From Nocardioides exalbidus (GTDB taxonomy: Bacteria; Actinomycetota; Actinomycetes; Propionibacteriales; Nocardioidaceae), in the NCBI RefSeq assembly GCF_900105585.1, contig NZ_FNRT01000002.1, positions 1,798,001 through 1,862,000 on the forward strand: a DNA stretch of 64,000 bases. The letters are read 5' to 3'. The position numbers and the translations under genes are program-made. Below are positions 32,865-43,184 of this stretch, piece after piece. The notes under the pieces are model-generated. The model worked only from the letters and a program-made list of their open reading frames with translations, did no database searches and was not told the origin of the DNA. Each line of letters starts with the position of its first letter. Position 1 is the first letter of the stretch.

Positions 32865-33499
32865 CAGTCGGCGTCCCAGAGCACGGCGACCCAGCGGTCC
32901 TCGAGGTGGTGCACGTCCAGGATCGCCAGCCCGGCCTGCTCGGCGACGGCCTCGAGGTCGTCCAGCCCCAGGGTCGCCCACCGGAACGGCCGGCTGCGCT
33001 GGCCCTCGGCGTCGAGCACGGCCCAGCTCTGGACCAGCCCGGTGCCGGGGCCGGTGACCTCGACGACGACGCGGCCGCCGGGAGCCAGGAGGGTCAGCAC
33101 GCGCTGGAGCAGCGTGACCGGGTCACCCCCGATGCCGATGTTGCCGTCGGCCAGGAGGACGGTCTCCCACCGTCCCTCACCGGGCACCCGGCGGAAGACG
33201 TCGCGGCAGAGCGCGGAGGCTCCACGCTGGCGGGTCAGGGTCACGGCGGCGTCCACCACGTCGATGCCGAGGGCGACGTGCCCCGCCTCCTGCAGTGCGT
33301 GGGTCATCCGACCGGGACCGCAGCCGATGTCGAGGGTCGAGTCGACGCACAGGGCGACCATGGCGCGGTCGACCGCGTCGGCCGGCCGGGTCCACATGTC
33401 CACCGGGAGGGCCACCGGCTCCGCGCCGAGCCCGACGACGACGGTGGGCGAGCCGTGCAGGGCGTTGCCGAACACCTCGGTGAAGGACAGGTCGGTCAC
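32864..33499 (-). CDS. SAM-dependent methyltransferase
   Basis: A 211-residue class I methyltransferase. The SAM-binding motif I is STLDIGCGPGRMTHAL, the acidic post-I residue is in LGIDVVDAA, and motif III is LAPGGRVVVEVTGPG. The N-terminal stretch TEVFGNALHGSPTVVV is typical of the group found beside DUF2064 and GT2 genes. The GTG start overlaps the DUF2064 stop by four bases. The acceptor is unknown; the context suggests a sugar or isoprenoid-linked intermediate. Confidence 0.88.
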   Translation of the reverse strand: MTDLSFTEVFGNALHGSPTVVVGLGAEPVALPVDMWTRPADAVDRAMVALCVDSTLDIGCGPGRMTHALQEAGHVALGIDVVDAAVTLTRQRGASALCRDVFRRVPGEGRWETVLLADGNIGIGGDPVTLLQRVLTLLAPGGRVVVEVTGPGTGLVQSWAVLDAEGQRSRPFRWATLGLDDLEAVAEQAGLAILDVHHLEDRWVAVLWDAD

Positions 33500-34146
33500 A
33501 GGGTGCCTCCTCGGGCGGTGCTGCGCCAGAGGCGCGCGAATCGGGTGTGCGGGGCGAGCTCGGCCACACGGTCGGCGTCCTCGACGGTGTCGACGTCGGT
33601 CATGGCGCCGGTGCTGCCGACCCGGCAGCCGGCTCGCTCGAGCGCGCGCCGGGTGTCGGCGTAGGTGTCCGCGGTCGACATCTCGACCTCCGCCACGTGT
33701 CGTACGACGTCGGGGTCGCGGCGCGCCAGCGCCCACCAGCCGCCGTCGTCGGCCGGGCCCAGCACCGCGTCGTGGTCGGCGAGCCCGGCGGCGGCAGCGG
33801 TCAGCGCCTCGGCGGTGACGTGCGGGGTGTCCATCCCGATCTGGACCACGACGCCGTGACCGGCGTCGTCGTGGGCGTGCACCAGGCGCTCGGCGAAGCT
33901 GTCTCCTCGCTGGGCGGTGATGGTCCAGCCGTCGAGGGCCGCCGCGAGGGCCTCGCCCCGGACGGCACCGGCGAGGTCGCCCGACAGGCTCAGGTGGCCC
34001 TCCATGCCGGCCTCGCGACAGGCCTCGATCGTGTCGAGGAGGGCAGCCGCGGCGAGCTCGGCGGCCCTCCCTGCCCCGACCTCCGCGCCCAGCCGGGTCT
34101 TCACCTGGCCGGCGACGGGCGCCTTGGCGACGAGCAGCACCTTCAT
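33496..34146 (-). CDS. DUF2064/TIGR04282 glycosyltransferase-like protein
   Basis: A 216-residue protein with a nucleotide-diphosphosugar transferase (GT-A) fold like CofC. It begins MKVLLVAKAPVAGQVKTRLG, the signature of the family, and has the metal-binding GPADDGGWWALA and IGMDTPH. Members are guessed to be nucleotidyl- or glycosyltransferases, but none in this context has a proven reaction. It overlaps the GT2 and methyltransferase genes by four bases each. Confidence 0.88.
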   Translation of the reverse strand: MKVLLVAKAPVAGQVKTRLGAEVGAGRAAELAAAALLDTIEACREAGMEGHLSLSGDLAGAVRGEALAAALDGWTITAQRGDSFAERLVHAHDDAGHGVVVQIGMDTPHVTAEALTAAAAGLADHDAVLGPADDGGWWALARRDPDVVRHVAEVEMSTADTYADTRRALERAGCRVGSTGAMTDVDTVEDADRVAELAPHTRFARLWRSTARGGTL

Positions 34147-34811
34147 CGCAGCACCCGCATGAAGTCACGGGCCGTGCGGGCGGTGCCGACGACGGAGCCG
34201 GAGACCTTGGAGCGGGTGCCCTCGGCGCGCGGGTGGTAGTCGACGTCGTGCTCGACGACGCGCCAGCCGGCGCGGGTGATCGCCTGCAGCAGCTCGACCG
34301 GGTAGCCGAAGCGGCGGTCCTTCAGGTCGAGGTCGAGCAGGGCCTGGCGCCGGCAGACCCGCATCGGCGCGATGTCGTGGGCGTCCATCCCGATGGAGCG
34401 GCGCAGCCAGGCCGCGATGAGTGCATTGCCGGCCCGGGCGTGCCAGGGCCACACGCCCCGCGAGGTGGGGCGACGCCTGCCGACCGCGATGTCGGCTCGT
34501 CCCTCCCGGACGTCCGCGAGCAGCGGGAGCAGGTCGGCGGGGTCGAACGAGCCGTCCCCGTCCATCACGGCGACGTAGTCGCGGGTCGCGGCGACCATGC
34601 CCGCGTGGACGGCCGAGCCGTACCCCGGCACCGGCTCGACCACCACGCGGGCCCCGAGGCCTGCTGCCACCGCGGCCGTGCCGTCCCGTGAACCGTTGTC
34701 GACCACGATCACCGCGAACTCGACGGGCACCCTCGCCAGCAGCGCTGCCAGCGCCGGAGCCTCGTCGCGGCAGGGGAGGACGAGGTCGCAGACGGCGGCA
34801 TCGCTGGGCAT
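34143..34811 (-). CDS. Glycosyltransferase family 2 (polyprenyl-phosphate sugar synthase-like)
   Basis: A 222-residue GT-A enzyme. It starts CDLVLPCRDEAPALAALL, has the nucleotide and metal motif YVAVMDGDGSFDP, and RFGYPVELLQAITRAGWRVVEHDV near the end. It is short, like DPM1-type enzymes that put a sugar on a polyprenyl phosphate. It is the first gene of the seven-gene operon. TAGGTT lies seven bases before the ATG (leaderless). The divergent membrane GT-C-like protein could use its lipid-linked sugar. Confidence 0.9.
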   Translation of the reverse strand: MPSDAAVCDLVLPCRDEAPALAALLARVPVEFAVIVVDNGSRDGTAAVAAGLGARVVVEPVPGYGSAVHAGMVAATRDYVAVMDGDGSFDPADLLPLLADVREGRADIAVGRRRPTSRGVWPWHARAGNALIAAWLRRSIGMDAHDIAPMRVCRRQALLDLDLKDRRFGYPVELLQAITRAGWRVVEHDVDYHPRAEGTRSKVSGSVVGTARTARDFMRVLR

Positions 34812-34925
34812 GTCGTCGAACCTAGCCACGAACGGCCGCCGACGGACCATCCCTGGGGCTTACGGAAGTGTGACGTCCCGAGCCACCCGAAACCGGCCGG
34901 GATGGCGCGACCTAGGCTCGAGGAC

Positions 34926-36254
34926 ATGACCGCCCGGACCCCGATCGCACGCGCGGCCGCGGTCGGGCTGGCTGTCGCGGCGGTGGTGCTGCTCGCATCC
35001 TTCGTCGTCCCGCCGCTCGCCGGCTGGGACGTCGACGCGCGCAGCGACATGCTCGGCGCCCCGCCGACGCACGGCTACTGGCAGGCCAAGGTCGGCCTCG
35101 GGACCGTGCCCGCGCTCGTGATCGCCGCCCTGGGCGTGTGGCGGGCCGAGGCGTGGGCGCTCGCGTGGTCGTGGCGGCGGGTCCTGCTGACGTCGTACGT
35201 CGTCGCGCTGGCGTGGCTCCTCGCGCTCGCGCTGGTCGACGGCACGTCCGGCCTGACCCGGGTGATGACCAACCACCACGAGTACCTGCTCACGGCTCGC
35301 GAGATCCACGACGTCCCGGCGATGCTGCGCGAGTACGTCGACCGGATCCCGCGCTCGCACCCCGACAACTGGGACACCCACCCGGCCGGCCACCCGCCCG
35401 GGGCCCTCCTGTTCTTCGTGGCGCTCGTGCGCGTCGGTCTCGGCGGTGACCTGTCGGCCGCGCTGACGATCGTCGTGATCGCGGCGAGCATCCCGGCGGC
35501 GACGATGCTGACGCTGCGGGCGCTCGGCGCGGACCGCCTGGCCAGGCTGGCGGCGCCGTTCCTCGTGCTCTCGCCTGCCGCGGTCTACCTCGCGGTCTCG
35601 GGGGACGCGTTGTTCACCGCCTACGCGGCGTGGGGCCTGGCCGCGCTGGCCTGCTCCGCGACCGCCCGCTCCCGGCGGGGGCTCGTCGGCTGGGGCGTGA
35701 CCGCCGGGCTGCTGCTCGGCTGGTGCGTGATGAGCTCCTACGGACTGCCGCTGCTCGGCATCCTGGCCCTCGCCGTCCTCTGGCTGGCGAGGTCGTGGTG
35801 GCCGCTCCCCGTCGCCGCGGTCGCGGCCCTGGCCGTCGTGCTCGTCTTCGCGGCCTACGGCTTCGCGTGGTGGGAGGCCTACCCGGTCCTCGTCGACCGC
35901 TACTGGGACGGGATCGCGGCGACCCGCCCGGCGTCGTACTGGATGTGGGGCAACTTCGGGGCCCTGCTCGTCTCGGCCGGGCCGTTGCTGGGGGCGGGCG
36001 TCGCGGTCGCGGCGCGCCGCCACTCCGGCGAGGACCGGGTGCCCGCCACCCTCGCGCTGGCCGGCGCGGCTGCTGTCGTGCTCGCCGACCTCAGCGGGAT
36101 GTCGAAGGCCGAGGTCGAGCGGATCTGGCTGCCGTTCGTCCCGTGGCTGACGCTGTCGCTCGCGCTGCTGCCGGGCGGCTGGCGACGGTGGGGCCTCGCG
36201 CTCCAGGTGGTCGCCGCGCTGCTGGTGCAGCACCTGCTCTACACGTCGTGGTGA
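34926..36254 (+). CDS. Membrane protein, GT-C glycosyltransferase-like
   Basis: A 442-residue protein with about eleven helices. After the first helix is an outer loop with acidic residues (GWDVDARSDMLG). A later long loop holds WDTHPAGHPPGALLFF, a pattern seen in GT39/GT87-like polyprenyl-phosphate-sugar transferases. The enzyme class is therefore likely, but the exact family is not certain. It is divergent from the GT2 operon across 114 bp. TAGGCT lies seven bases before the ATG (leaderless). The convergent epimerase gene ends four bases after its stop. Confidence 0.75.
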   Translation: MTARTPIARAAAVGLAVAAVVLLASFVVPPLAGWDVDARSDMLGAPPTHGYWQAKVGLGTVPALVIAALGVWRAEAWALAWSWRRVLLTSYVVALAWLLALALVDGTSGLTRVMTNHHEYLLTAREIHDVPAMLREYVDRIPRSHPDNWDTHPAGHPPGALLFFVALVRVGLGGDLSAALTIVVIAASIPAATMLTLRALGADRLARLAAPFLVLSPAAVYLAVSGDALFTAYAAWGLAALACSATARSRRGLVGWGVTAGLLLGWCVMSSYGLPLLGILALAVLWLARSWWPLPVAAVAALAVVLVFAAYGFAWWEAYPVLVDRYWDGIAATRPASYWMWGNFGALLVSAGPLLGAGVAVAARRHSGEDRVPATLALAGAAAVVLADLSGMSKAEVERIWLPFVPWLTLSLALLPGGWRRWGLALQVVAALLVQHLLYTSW

Positions 36255-36258
36255 CCCC

Positions 36259-37308
36259 TCAGGTGCGCAGCGGCGCCGTCGCGAAGTCGGCCAGGCCGGT
36301 GGTGGGCTCGACCGAGGCGGTGAAGCCGAGGTCCGCGCGTGCCCGCTCCGGCGATGCGACCACGTGCCTCACGTCGCCCGGCCGGAACTGGCCGGTGACC
36401 TCGGGCTCGATCCCGCTGCCGGTGCCGGCGCCGACCTGCCGGGCGACGTCGAGGATCGTGACCGGTGTGCCGGAGCAGACGTTGTAGGCCGCATAGCGCG
36501 GGACGTCCTCGGCCACCACCTGCTCGAGGGCGAGCACGTTGGCGCGGGCGACGTCGTCGACGTGGACGAAGTCGCGCACCTGGCCGCCGTCCTCGTAGAC
36601 CTGCGGACGCTCGCCACGCTCGAGCGACGAGCGGAACATCGCCGCGACGCCCGAGTAGGGGGTGTCGCGCGGCATCCCCGGCCCGTAGACGTTGTGGTAG
36701 CGCAGCGCCACGGCGCCCGCGCCGGCCTGGCGCACCCACGACGACGTGTAGTGCTCCTGCGCGAGCTTGCTCGCGGCATAGCTGCTGCGCGGGTCGAGCC
36801 GCGCGTCCTCCGGGACCAGCGACCAGCCGAGCGCGCGGTCGCAGAGCGGGCAGTGGTTCTCGAAGTCGCCCCCCTCGAGCGCGGCGACCGATCGCGGCGG
36901 CGGTTCCTGGACGCCGTGCTCGGGGCAGGCGTAGCGGCCCTCGCCGTAGACGACCATCGACGAGGCGAGCACCAGCCGGTCGACGCCCGCGTCATGCATC
37001 GCGGCCAGCAGCGCCGTCGTACCGACGTCGTTGTGGGAGGCGTACGCCGGCAGGTCCCCGACGCGGACGCCCGCGCCGACGAGCGCGGCCTGGTGGCACA
37101 CGGCGTCGACGCCGCCCAGCAGGTCGGCCCACTCGGGCGAGCCGGCATCGCGTACGTCGAGCTGGTGGACGCCGTCGGGCGGCGTGCTGCTGCCGTGGGC
37201 GGAGGCGAGCATCAGGTCGACGCCGACGACCTCGTGCCCGGCCTCGGCGAGCCGACGTCCGATCGCGGTGCCGATGAACCCGGCGGCGCCGGTGAGCAGG
37301 ACCCTCAT
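36259..37308 (-). CDS. NAD-dependent epimerase/dehydratase with Cys-rich insert
   Basis: A 349-residue extended SDR acting on nucleotide sugars. It shows VLLTGAAGFIGTAIG (NAD site), the catalytic triad with SSMVVYG and SSYAASK, and RYHNVYGPGMPRDTPYSGV. Between these lies an insert with ACPEHG and CPLCD about 25 residues apart, likely a zinc knuckle. A similar insert occurs in dTDP-rhamnose 4-epimerase-like enzymes, which gives a possible function. The ATG overlaps the mtnP stop by four bases. Confidence 0.9.
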   Translation of the reverse strand: MRVLLTGAAGFIGTAIGRRLAEAGHEVVGVDLMLASAHGSSTPPDGVHQLDVRDAGSPEWADLLGGVDAVCHQAALVGAGVRVGDLPAYASHNDVGTTALLAAMHDAGVDRLVLASSMVVYGEGRYACPEHGVQEPPPRSVAALEGGDFENHCPLCDRALGWSLVPEDARLDPRSSYAASKLAQEHYTSSWVRQAGAGAVALRYHNVYGPGMPRDTPYSGVAAMFRSSLERGERPQVYEDGGQVRDFVHVDDVARANVLALEQVVAEDVPRYAAYNVCSGTPVTILDVARQVGAGTGSGIEPEVTGQFRPGDVRHVVASPERARADLGFTASVEPTTGLADFATAPLRT

Positions 37309-38120
37309 CGGCCGGCCTCGACGCCGGGCACCTCGTAGGTCAGCTCGCCGCCGTCCCACCAGGAGCCGCAGGCGCAGCCGTCCGGGTCGGGGAGCGCGGC
37401 GACCGCCGAGGTGAGGAGCCCGGTGAGGCGCTCGAGGTTCGCCCGGAAGAGCGCGAAGACCTCCTCCTGGCCGACGCCCTCGCCGGACTCGGCGCCGGCG
37501 TCCATGTCGGTGACGAGCGCGAGGGAGGCGTAGCACTGGCCCATCTCGCGGGCGAGCGCGGCCTCGGGGGCGCCGGTCATGTTGATCAGGTCCCAGCCCT
37601 GGTCGGCGTAGTGGCGCGACTCGGCGCGGGTGGAGAACCGCGGGCCCTCGACGACGACCATCGTGCCGCCGCCCCGCACGTCGGGATCGGCGCCGACCAG
37701 CGCGGCCGAGACGCCCGGGCAGTAGGGATCGGCGAAGGGGAGGTGGACCGCGCCCGACTCGACGAAGGAGCCGATCCGGCGGTACGTGCGGTCGACGAGC
37801 TGGTCCGGGACGACGAGGTCACCCGGGGCGACGGTGTCGCGGAGGCCGCCGACCGCGCAGGGGGCGATCACCTGGCGCACGCCGAGGGAGCGGAGCGCCC
37901 AGGCGTTCGCGCGGTAGTTGATGCCGTGGGGCGGCGCCTCGTGGTGCTTGCCGTGGCGGGGAACGAAGGCGACCGAGCGGCCCGCCACCTCGCCGATCGC
38001 GATCGGCGCCGACGGGTCGCCGTACGGCGTCGCGACCTCGTGCTCGGTCGCGTCGGGCAGGAACGAGTAGAAGCCGGATCCGCCGATCACGGCGACGTCG
38101 ACGCGGGGGGTGGCGCTCAT
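37305..38120 (-). CDS. mtnP: S-methyl-5'-thioadenosine phosphorylase
   Basis: A 271-residue purine nucleoside phosphorylase-family enzyme that splits methylthioadenosine (or 5'-deoxyadenosine) to adenine and a sugar phosphate. Motifs are VAVIGGSGFYSFL at the phosphate site, FVPRHGKHHEAPPHGINYRANAWAL, and EGPRFSTRAESRHYADQGWDLINMT at the base and ribose site. An unusual C-terminal tail carries CACGSWWDG. TAGGGT lies six bases before the ATG (leaderless). The coupling with an epimerase is odd for a salvage enzyme. Confidence 0.93.
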   Translation of the reverse strand: MSATPRVDVAVIGGSGFYSFLPDATEHEVATPYGDPSAPIAIGEVAGRSVAFVPRHGKHHEAPPHGINYRANAWALRSLGVRQVIAPCAVGGLRDTVAPGDLVVPDQLVDRTYRRIGSFVESGAVHLPFADPYCPGVSAALVGADPDVRGGGTMVVVEGPRFSTRAESRHYADQGWDLINMTGAPEAALAREMGQCYASLALVTDMDAGAESGEGVGQEEVFALFRANLERLTGLLTSAVAALPDPDGCACGSWWDGGELTYEVPGVEAGR

Positions 38121-38201
38121 CCCGCCACCCTAGTGAGCCCCTCCTGACCCGGCAGGAAGTGAGTCCCCCGGACGCTGAGTCGTCAGGAACTCGTCAGAAG
38201 A

Positions 38202-38240
38202 CCCGCTGAGTCGGCAGAAAGCTTCTGCCGACTCAGCGGG
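38202..38240. terminator. Perfect 18-bp hairpin between acs and mtnP
   Basis: Arms of 18 bp (start CCCGCTGAGTCGGCAGAA) flank a 3-nt loop. It lies 23 bp after the acs stop on the minus strand and is the likely acs terminator. Nearby sequence repeats the CTGAGTCG word several times (38174, 38208, 38228 inverted, 38261). Confidence 0.8.
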
Positions 38241-38262
38241 CTCAGGCGTCAGCCGCGCCGAC

Positions 38263-40218
<1,956 letters not shown>

Positions 40219-40270
40219 GGCTCTCTCCTCGTGAGGGACACGTGTGCAGGGTGGTGCTGACGGGGACGAT

Positions 40271-40310
40271 GACCCCCTCGCCGAACCTACTCCGGCTCGG
40301 CGAGGGGGTC
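40271..40310. terminator. Terminator hairpin between actP and acs
   Basis: Arms GACCCCCTCGCCGA (40271-40284) and its complement (40297-40310) pair perfectly over 14 bp around a 12-nt loop. On the minus strand it follows the actP stop by 87 bp and precedes acs by 53 bp, so it can end the permease transcript or attenuate read-through to acs. Confidence 0.75.
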
Positions 40311-40396
40311 ACCGGTGGATCTGTGACGGCTGACACTGCTCGCGGAGGCCTGCTGGCGACCGCAACGCCGTCGTCGTACGACGCCTCAGCGACGCG

Positions 40397-42004
40397 TCAG
40401 TGCTGGGACGCCTCCTCCGCGCCGGCGCCGGTGAGGGCGCGCACCTCGAGCTCGGTGAAGCGGTCCTCGGCAGCCGGCTCCTTGGAGGTGACGGCGCCGA
40501 TGTAGCCGAGCAGGAAGCCGATCGGGATCGAGATGATGCCCGGGTTGTTGAGCGGGAAGATCGCCCAGTCGGAGTCCGGGAAGAGCGAGGTCGGCAGGCC
40601 CGACATCACCGGCGAGAAGAACACCAGGCCGACGGCCGCGATGAGACCGCCGTAGATGCTCCACGTCGCGCCGCGGGTGTTGAAGCGCTTCCAGAACATG
40701 TTGAAGATGATCGACGGCAGGTTCGCCGACGCCGCGACCGCGAAGGCGAGCGCCACGAGGAAGGCGATGTTGAGCCGCTGCGCCGGGATCGACAGCGCGA
40801 TCGCGACCGCGCCGATGACGAAGGCGGCGATCCGGGCGACCCGGACCTCGTCGTGCTCGCTGACCGGCTGGTCCTTCTTGATGACGCCCTTGTAGAGGTC
40901 GTGCGCCACCGACGAGGAGCTGGCCAGGGTGAGCCCGGCGACCACCGCGAGGATCGTCGCGAAGGCGACCGCCGCGATCAGGGCGAGCAGGATCGCGCCG
41001 CCCGTGGAGCCCTCGCCGCCACCGACGGCCTCGGCGAGGAGCGGCGAGGCGAGGTTCTGGTTGCCGCCCTCCAGCGGGTCGACGGCCGAGCGGTCGAGCA
41101 GGGCCGCGGCACCGAAGCCGAGCACCAGCGTCATCAGGTAGAACACGCCGATCAGGCCGATCGCCCACAGCACCGACTTCCGTGCGTCCTGCGCGGTCGG
41201 CACGGTGTAGAAGCGGATCAGGATGTGCGGCAGCCCGGCGGTGCCGAGCACGAGGGCCAGGCCGAGCGACAGGAAGTCGATCTGCGACGTCAGCGTGGCG
41301 CCGTACTGCAGTCCGGGCTGGAGGAACGCCTCGCCCTTGCCGCTGTTGTCGGCTGCGGTGCCGAGCAGGTCGGAGAGGTTGAAGTTGAACTTGGCCAGCA
41401 CCAGCACGACGATCAGCGCGGAGCCGATCATCAGCAGCACGGCCTTGACGATCTGGACGTAGGTCGTGCCCTTCATGCCGCCGACGACGACGTAGAAGAT
41501 CATCAGGACGCCCACACCCACGATGGTGAGGTTCTTGATCGTCTGGCTGTCCACGCCGAGGAGCAGCGCGACGAGCGAGCCGGCGCCGACCATCTGCGCC
41601 AGCAGGTAGAAGATCGAGACGACGACCGTCGAGATCGACGCGGCCGTGCGCACCGGGCGCTGGCTCATCCGGAACGCGAGCTGGTCGGCCATCGTGTAGC
41701 GGCCGGCGTTGCGCAGCATCTCCGCGACCAGCAGGAGCGCGACGAGCCACGCCACCAGGAAGCCGATCGAGTAGAGGAAGCCGTCGTAGCCGTAGACCGC
41801 GATGGCGCCGGAGATGCCGAGGAACGACGCCGCCGACATGTAGTCGCCGCCGATCGCGAGGCCGTTCTGGAAGCCCGAGAAGGAGCGGCCGCCGGAGTAG
41901 AAGTCGGCGGCGCTCTTGGTCTGCCGGCTCGCCCAGAAGGTGATGCCGATCGTGAACGCGACGACGAGCAGGAACAGGCTCGTGGTGAGCACCTGGGTGT
42001 CCAT
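40397..42004 (-). CDS. actP: Cation/acetate symporter
   Basis: A 535-residue sodium:solute symporter of the ActP/MctC type with thirteen or so helices. Family words are FYSGGRSFSGFQNGLAIGGDYMSAASFLG, VGGMKGTTYVQIVKAVLL, AGLPHILIRFYTVP and a C-terminal hydrophilic tail. It takes up acetate and related short carboxylates. The ATG overlaps the DUF485 stop by one base. Its operon with DUF485 and the neighbouring acs gene is a common acetate-use arrangement, here with Crp-like sites upstream. Confidence 0.93.
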   Translation of the reverse strand: MDTQVLTTSLFLLVVAFTIGITFWASRQTKSAADFYSGGRSFSGFQNGLAIGGDYMSAASFLGISGAIAVYGYDGFLYSIGFLVAWLVALLLVAEMLRNAGRYTMADQLAFRMSQRPVRTAASISTVVVSIFYLLAQMVGAGSLVALLLGVDSQTIKNLTIVGVGVLMIFYVVVGGMKGTTYVQIVKAVLLMIGSALIVVLVLAKFNFNLSDLLGTAADNSGKGEAFLQPGLQYGATLTSQIDFLSLGLALVLGTAGLPHILIRFYTVPTAQDARKSVLWAIGLIGVFYLMTLVLGFGAAALLDRSAVDPLEGGNQNLASPLLAEAVGGGEGSTGGAILLALIAAVAFATILAVVAGLTLASSSSVAHDLYKGVIKKDQPVSEHDEVRVARIAAFVIGAVAIALSIPAQRLNIAFLVALAFAVAASANLPSIIFNMFWKRFNTRGATWSIYGGLIAAVGLVFFSPVMSGLPTSLFPDSDWAIFPLNNPGIISIPIGFLLGYIGAVTSKEPAAEDRFTELEVRALTGAGAEEASQH

Positions 42005-42360
42005 CAGGCCTCCTCTCCCTTGCGGTAGTCGGCGTCGAGCTGGCGGGCCAGCGGGTCGAGCTTCTGCTGGGAGTAGCGGGCGTACATCCACGCCAGCCCG
42101 AAGGTCGTGACGAACTGCAGCAGCCCGAAGATCAGCGCCACGTTGATGTGGCCGACCACGCGGGTGTCCATGAAGCCGCCGGCCCAGTTGGAGAGGATGA
42201 CGTAGAGCAGGTACCAGGCCAGGAAGGCGGCCGTCGCCGGGAACACGAAGCTGCGGTAGCGACGGCGCAGCTCGGCGAACTCGGGGGTGGCGGCCAACCG
42301 GTCGTAGATCGGATCGTGTCGTGGGGCCTGCTCAGTGGCGGCCTGGTCCTGCTCTGTCAC
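42004..42360 (-). CDS. DUF485 membrane protein (ActP partner)
   Basis: A 118-residue protein with two helices (about 42-62 and 74-98) and the DUF485 pattern: FAELRRRYRSFVFPATAAFLAWYLLYVILS and GHINVALIFGLLQFVTTFGLAWMYARY. DUF485 proteins accompany ActP-type symporters and may be accessory subunits. GTG start. It is the first gene of the acetate permease operon. Confidence 0.92.
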   Translation of the reverse strand: MTEQDQAATEQAPRHDPIYDRLAATPEFAELRRRYRSFVFPATAAFLAWYLLYVILSNWAGGFMDTRVVGHINVALIFGLLQFVTTFGLAWMYARYSQQKLDPLARQLDADYRKGEEA

Positions 42361-42395
42361 GGAGCGAGTCCTTCCGGGCGGGGGAGGGTCACGGA

Positions 42396-42426
42396 TGTGA
42401 CCGCCGTCACCGTGACACCGGTCACA
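42396..42426. promoter_or_regulatory. Two adjacent Crp-like sites upstream of the acetate permease operon
   Basis: TGTGACCGCCGTCACC (42396-42411) and CGTGACACCGGTCACA (42411-42426) each match 9 of 10 fixed positions of the Crp/GlxR consensus (TGTGA, six bases, TCACA), end to end. A further inverted GTCAC/GTGAC pair overlaps on the left. They lie 36-66 bp upstream of the DUF485 start and about 105-135 bp upstream of the PAP2 gene. The window's own Crp is the likely ligand. Confidence 0.65.
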
Positions 42427-42530
42427 GGACGGGCGGCAGGGGCACGTACGTCCTGCTCGTCGGGTGGGTGCCGCCGCGCGCCGAGCGGTGGGTGGCGCAC
42501 GACGAACGGTCGGGGTGGCACGCTCTCGTC

Positions 42531-43184
42531 GTGGACATCTCCGCGCGCACGCGCCACGCCGCCCGCACGCTGACGATCGCCTGGATCGTCCTGCTCCTGG
42601 CCGTGCTGGCCGTCGGATGGCTGCTGACCCACCCGCTCGAGTCGAGCGTCGATCCGTGGGACGACAGCGTCTCGCGTTGGATCGCCGAGCGCAGGACCCC
42701 CGACGGGGAGCTCCTCGCGGCCTGGGGGAGCCACGTCGCCGACACGGTCGTCGGCGTCGCCCTCGCGGCCGTGTCGGCGTTGGTGCTGTGGCGGGTGCAG
42801 CGCACACGGCTGCCGCTCGTCTACTTCACGGTGCTGGTCGCCGGGACGCTCGCGCTCTACCTGGTCGTCACGACCCTCATCACCCGCGACCGACCGCCGG
42901 TGGAGATCCTCGACCCGGGTCTCGTGCCCGACCACAGCTTTCCCTCGGGCCACGTCGCGACCTCGATCGTCGTCTACTGCGCACTGGCCATCTACCTCTT
43001 CCGGACCGTGCCCGGCTCGAGGCGCTGGGCGTGGATCCTCTTCCTGGCGCCGGTGGTCGTCGCGCCGTCCCGGCTCTACGAGGGTGCCCACCACGTCACC
43101 GACGTCGTGACCAGCCTGGTCTTCGCTCCCCTGTGGGTGGCAGTGGTCGCCCGTGCCCTCCTGCCTGACAAGGTGGACGCATGA
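42531..43184 (+). CDS. PAP2 family phosphatase
   Basis: A 217-residue membrane phosphatase with about five helices. The three PAP2 motifs are visible: the basic first motif around TRDRPP, the second PSGH in DHSFPSGHVATS, and the third SRLYEGAHHVTDV with catalytic His and Asp. The substrate may be a lipid phosphate such as phosphatidic acid or undecaprenyl pyrophosphate. The GTG start follows CACGCT by six bases. It overlaps the epimerase gene by four bases. Confidence 0.88.
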   Translation: MDISARTRHAARTLTIAWIVLLLAVLAVGWLLTHPLESSVDPWDDSVSRWIAERRTPDGELLAAWGSHVADTVVGVALAAVSALVLWRVQRTRLPLVYFTVLVAGTLALYLVVTTLITRDRPPVEILDPGLVPDHSFPSGHVATSIVVYCALAIYLFRTVPGSRRWAWILFLAPVVVAPSRLYEGAHHVTDVVTSLVFAPLWVAVVARALLPDKVDA

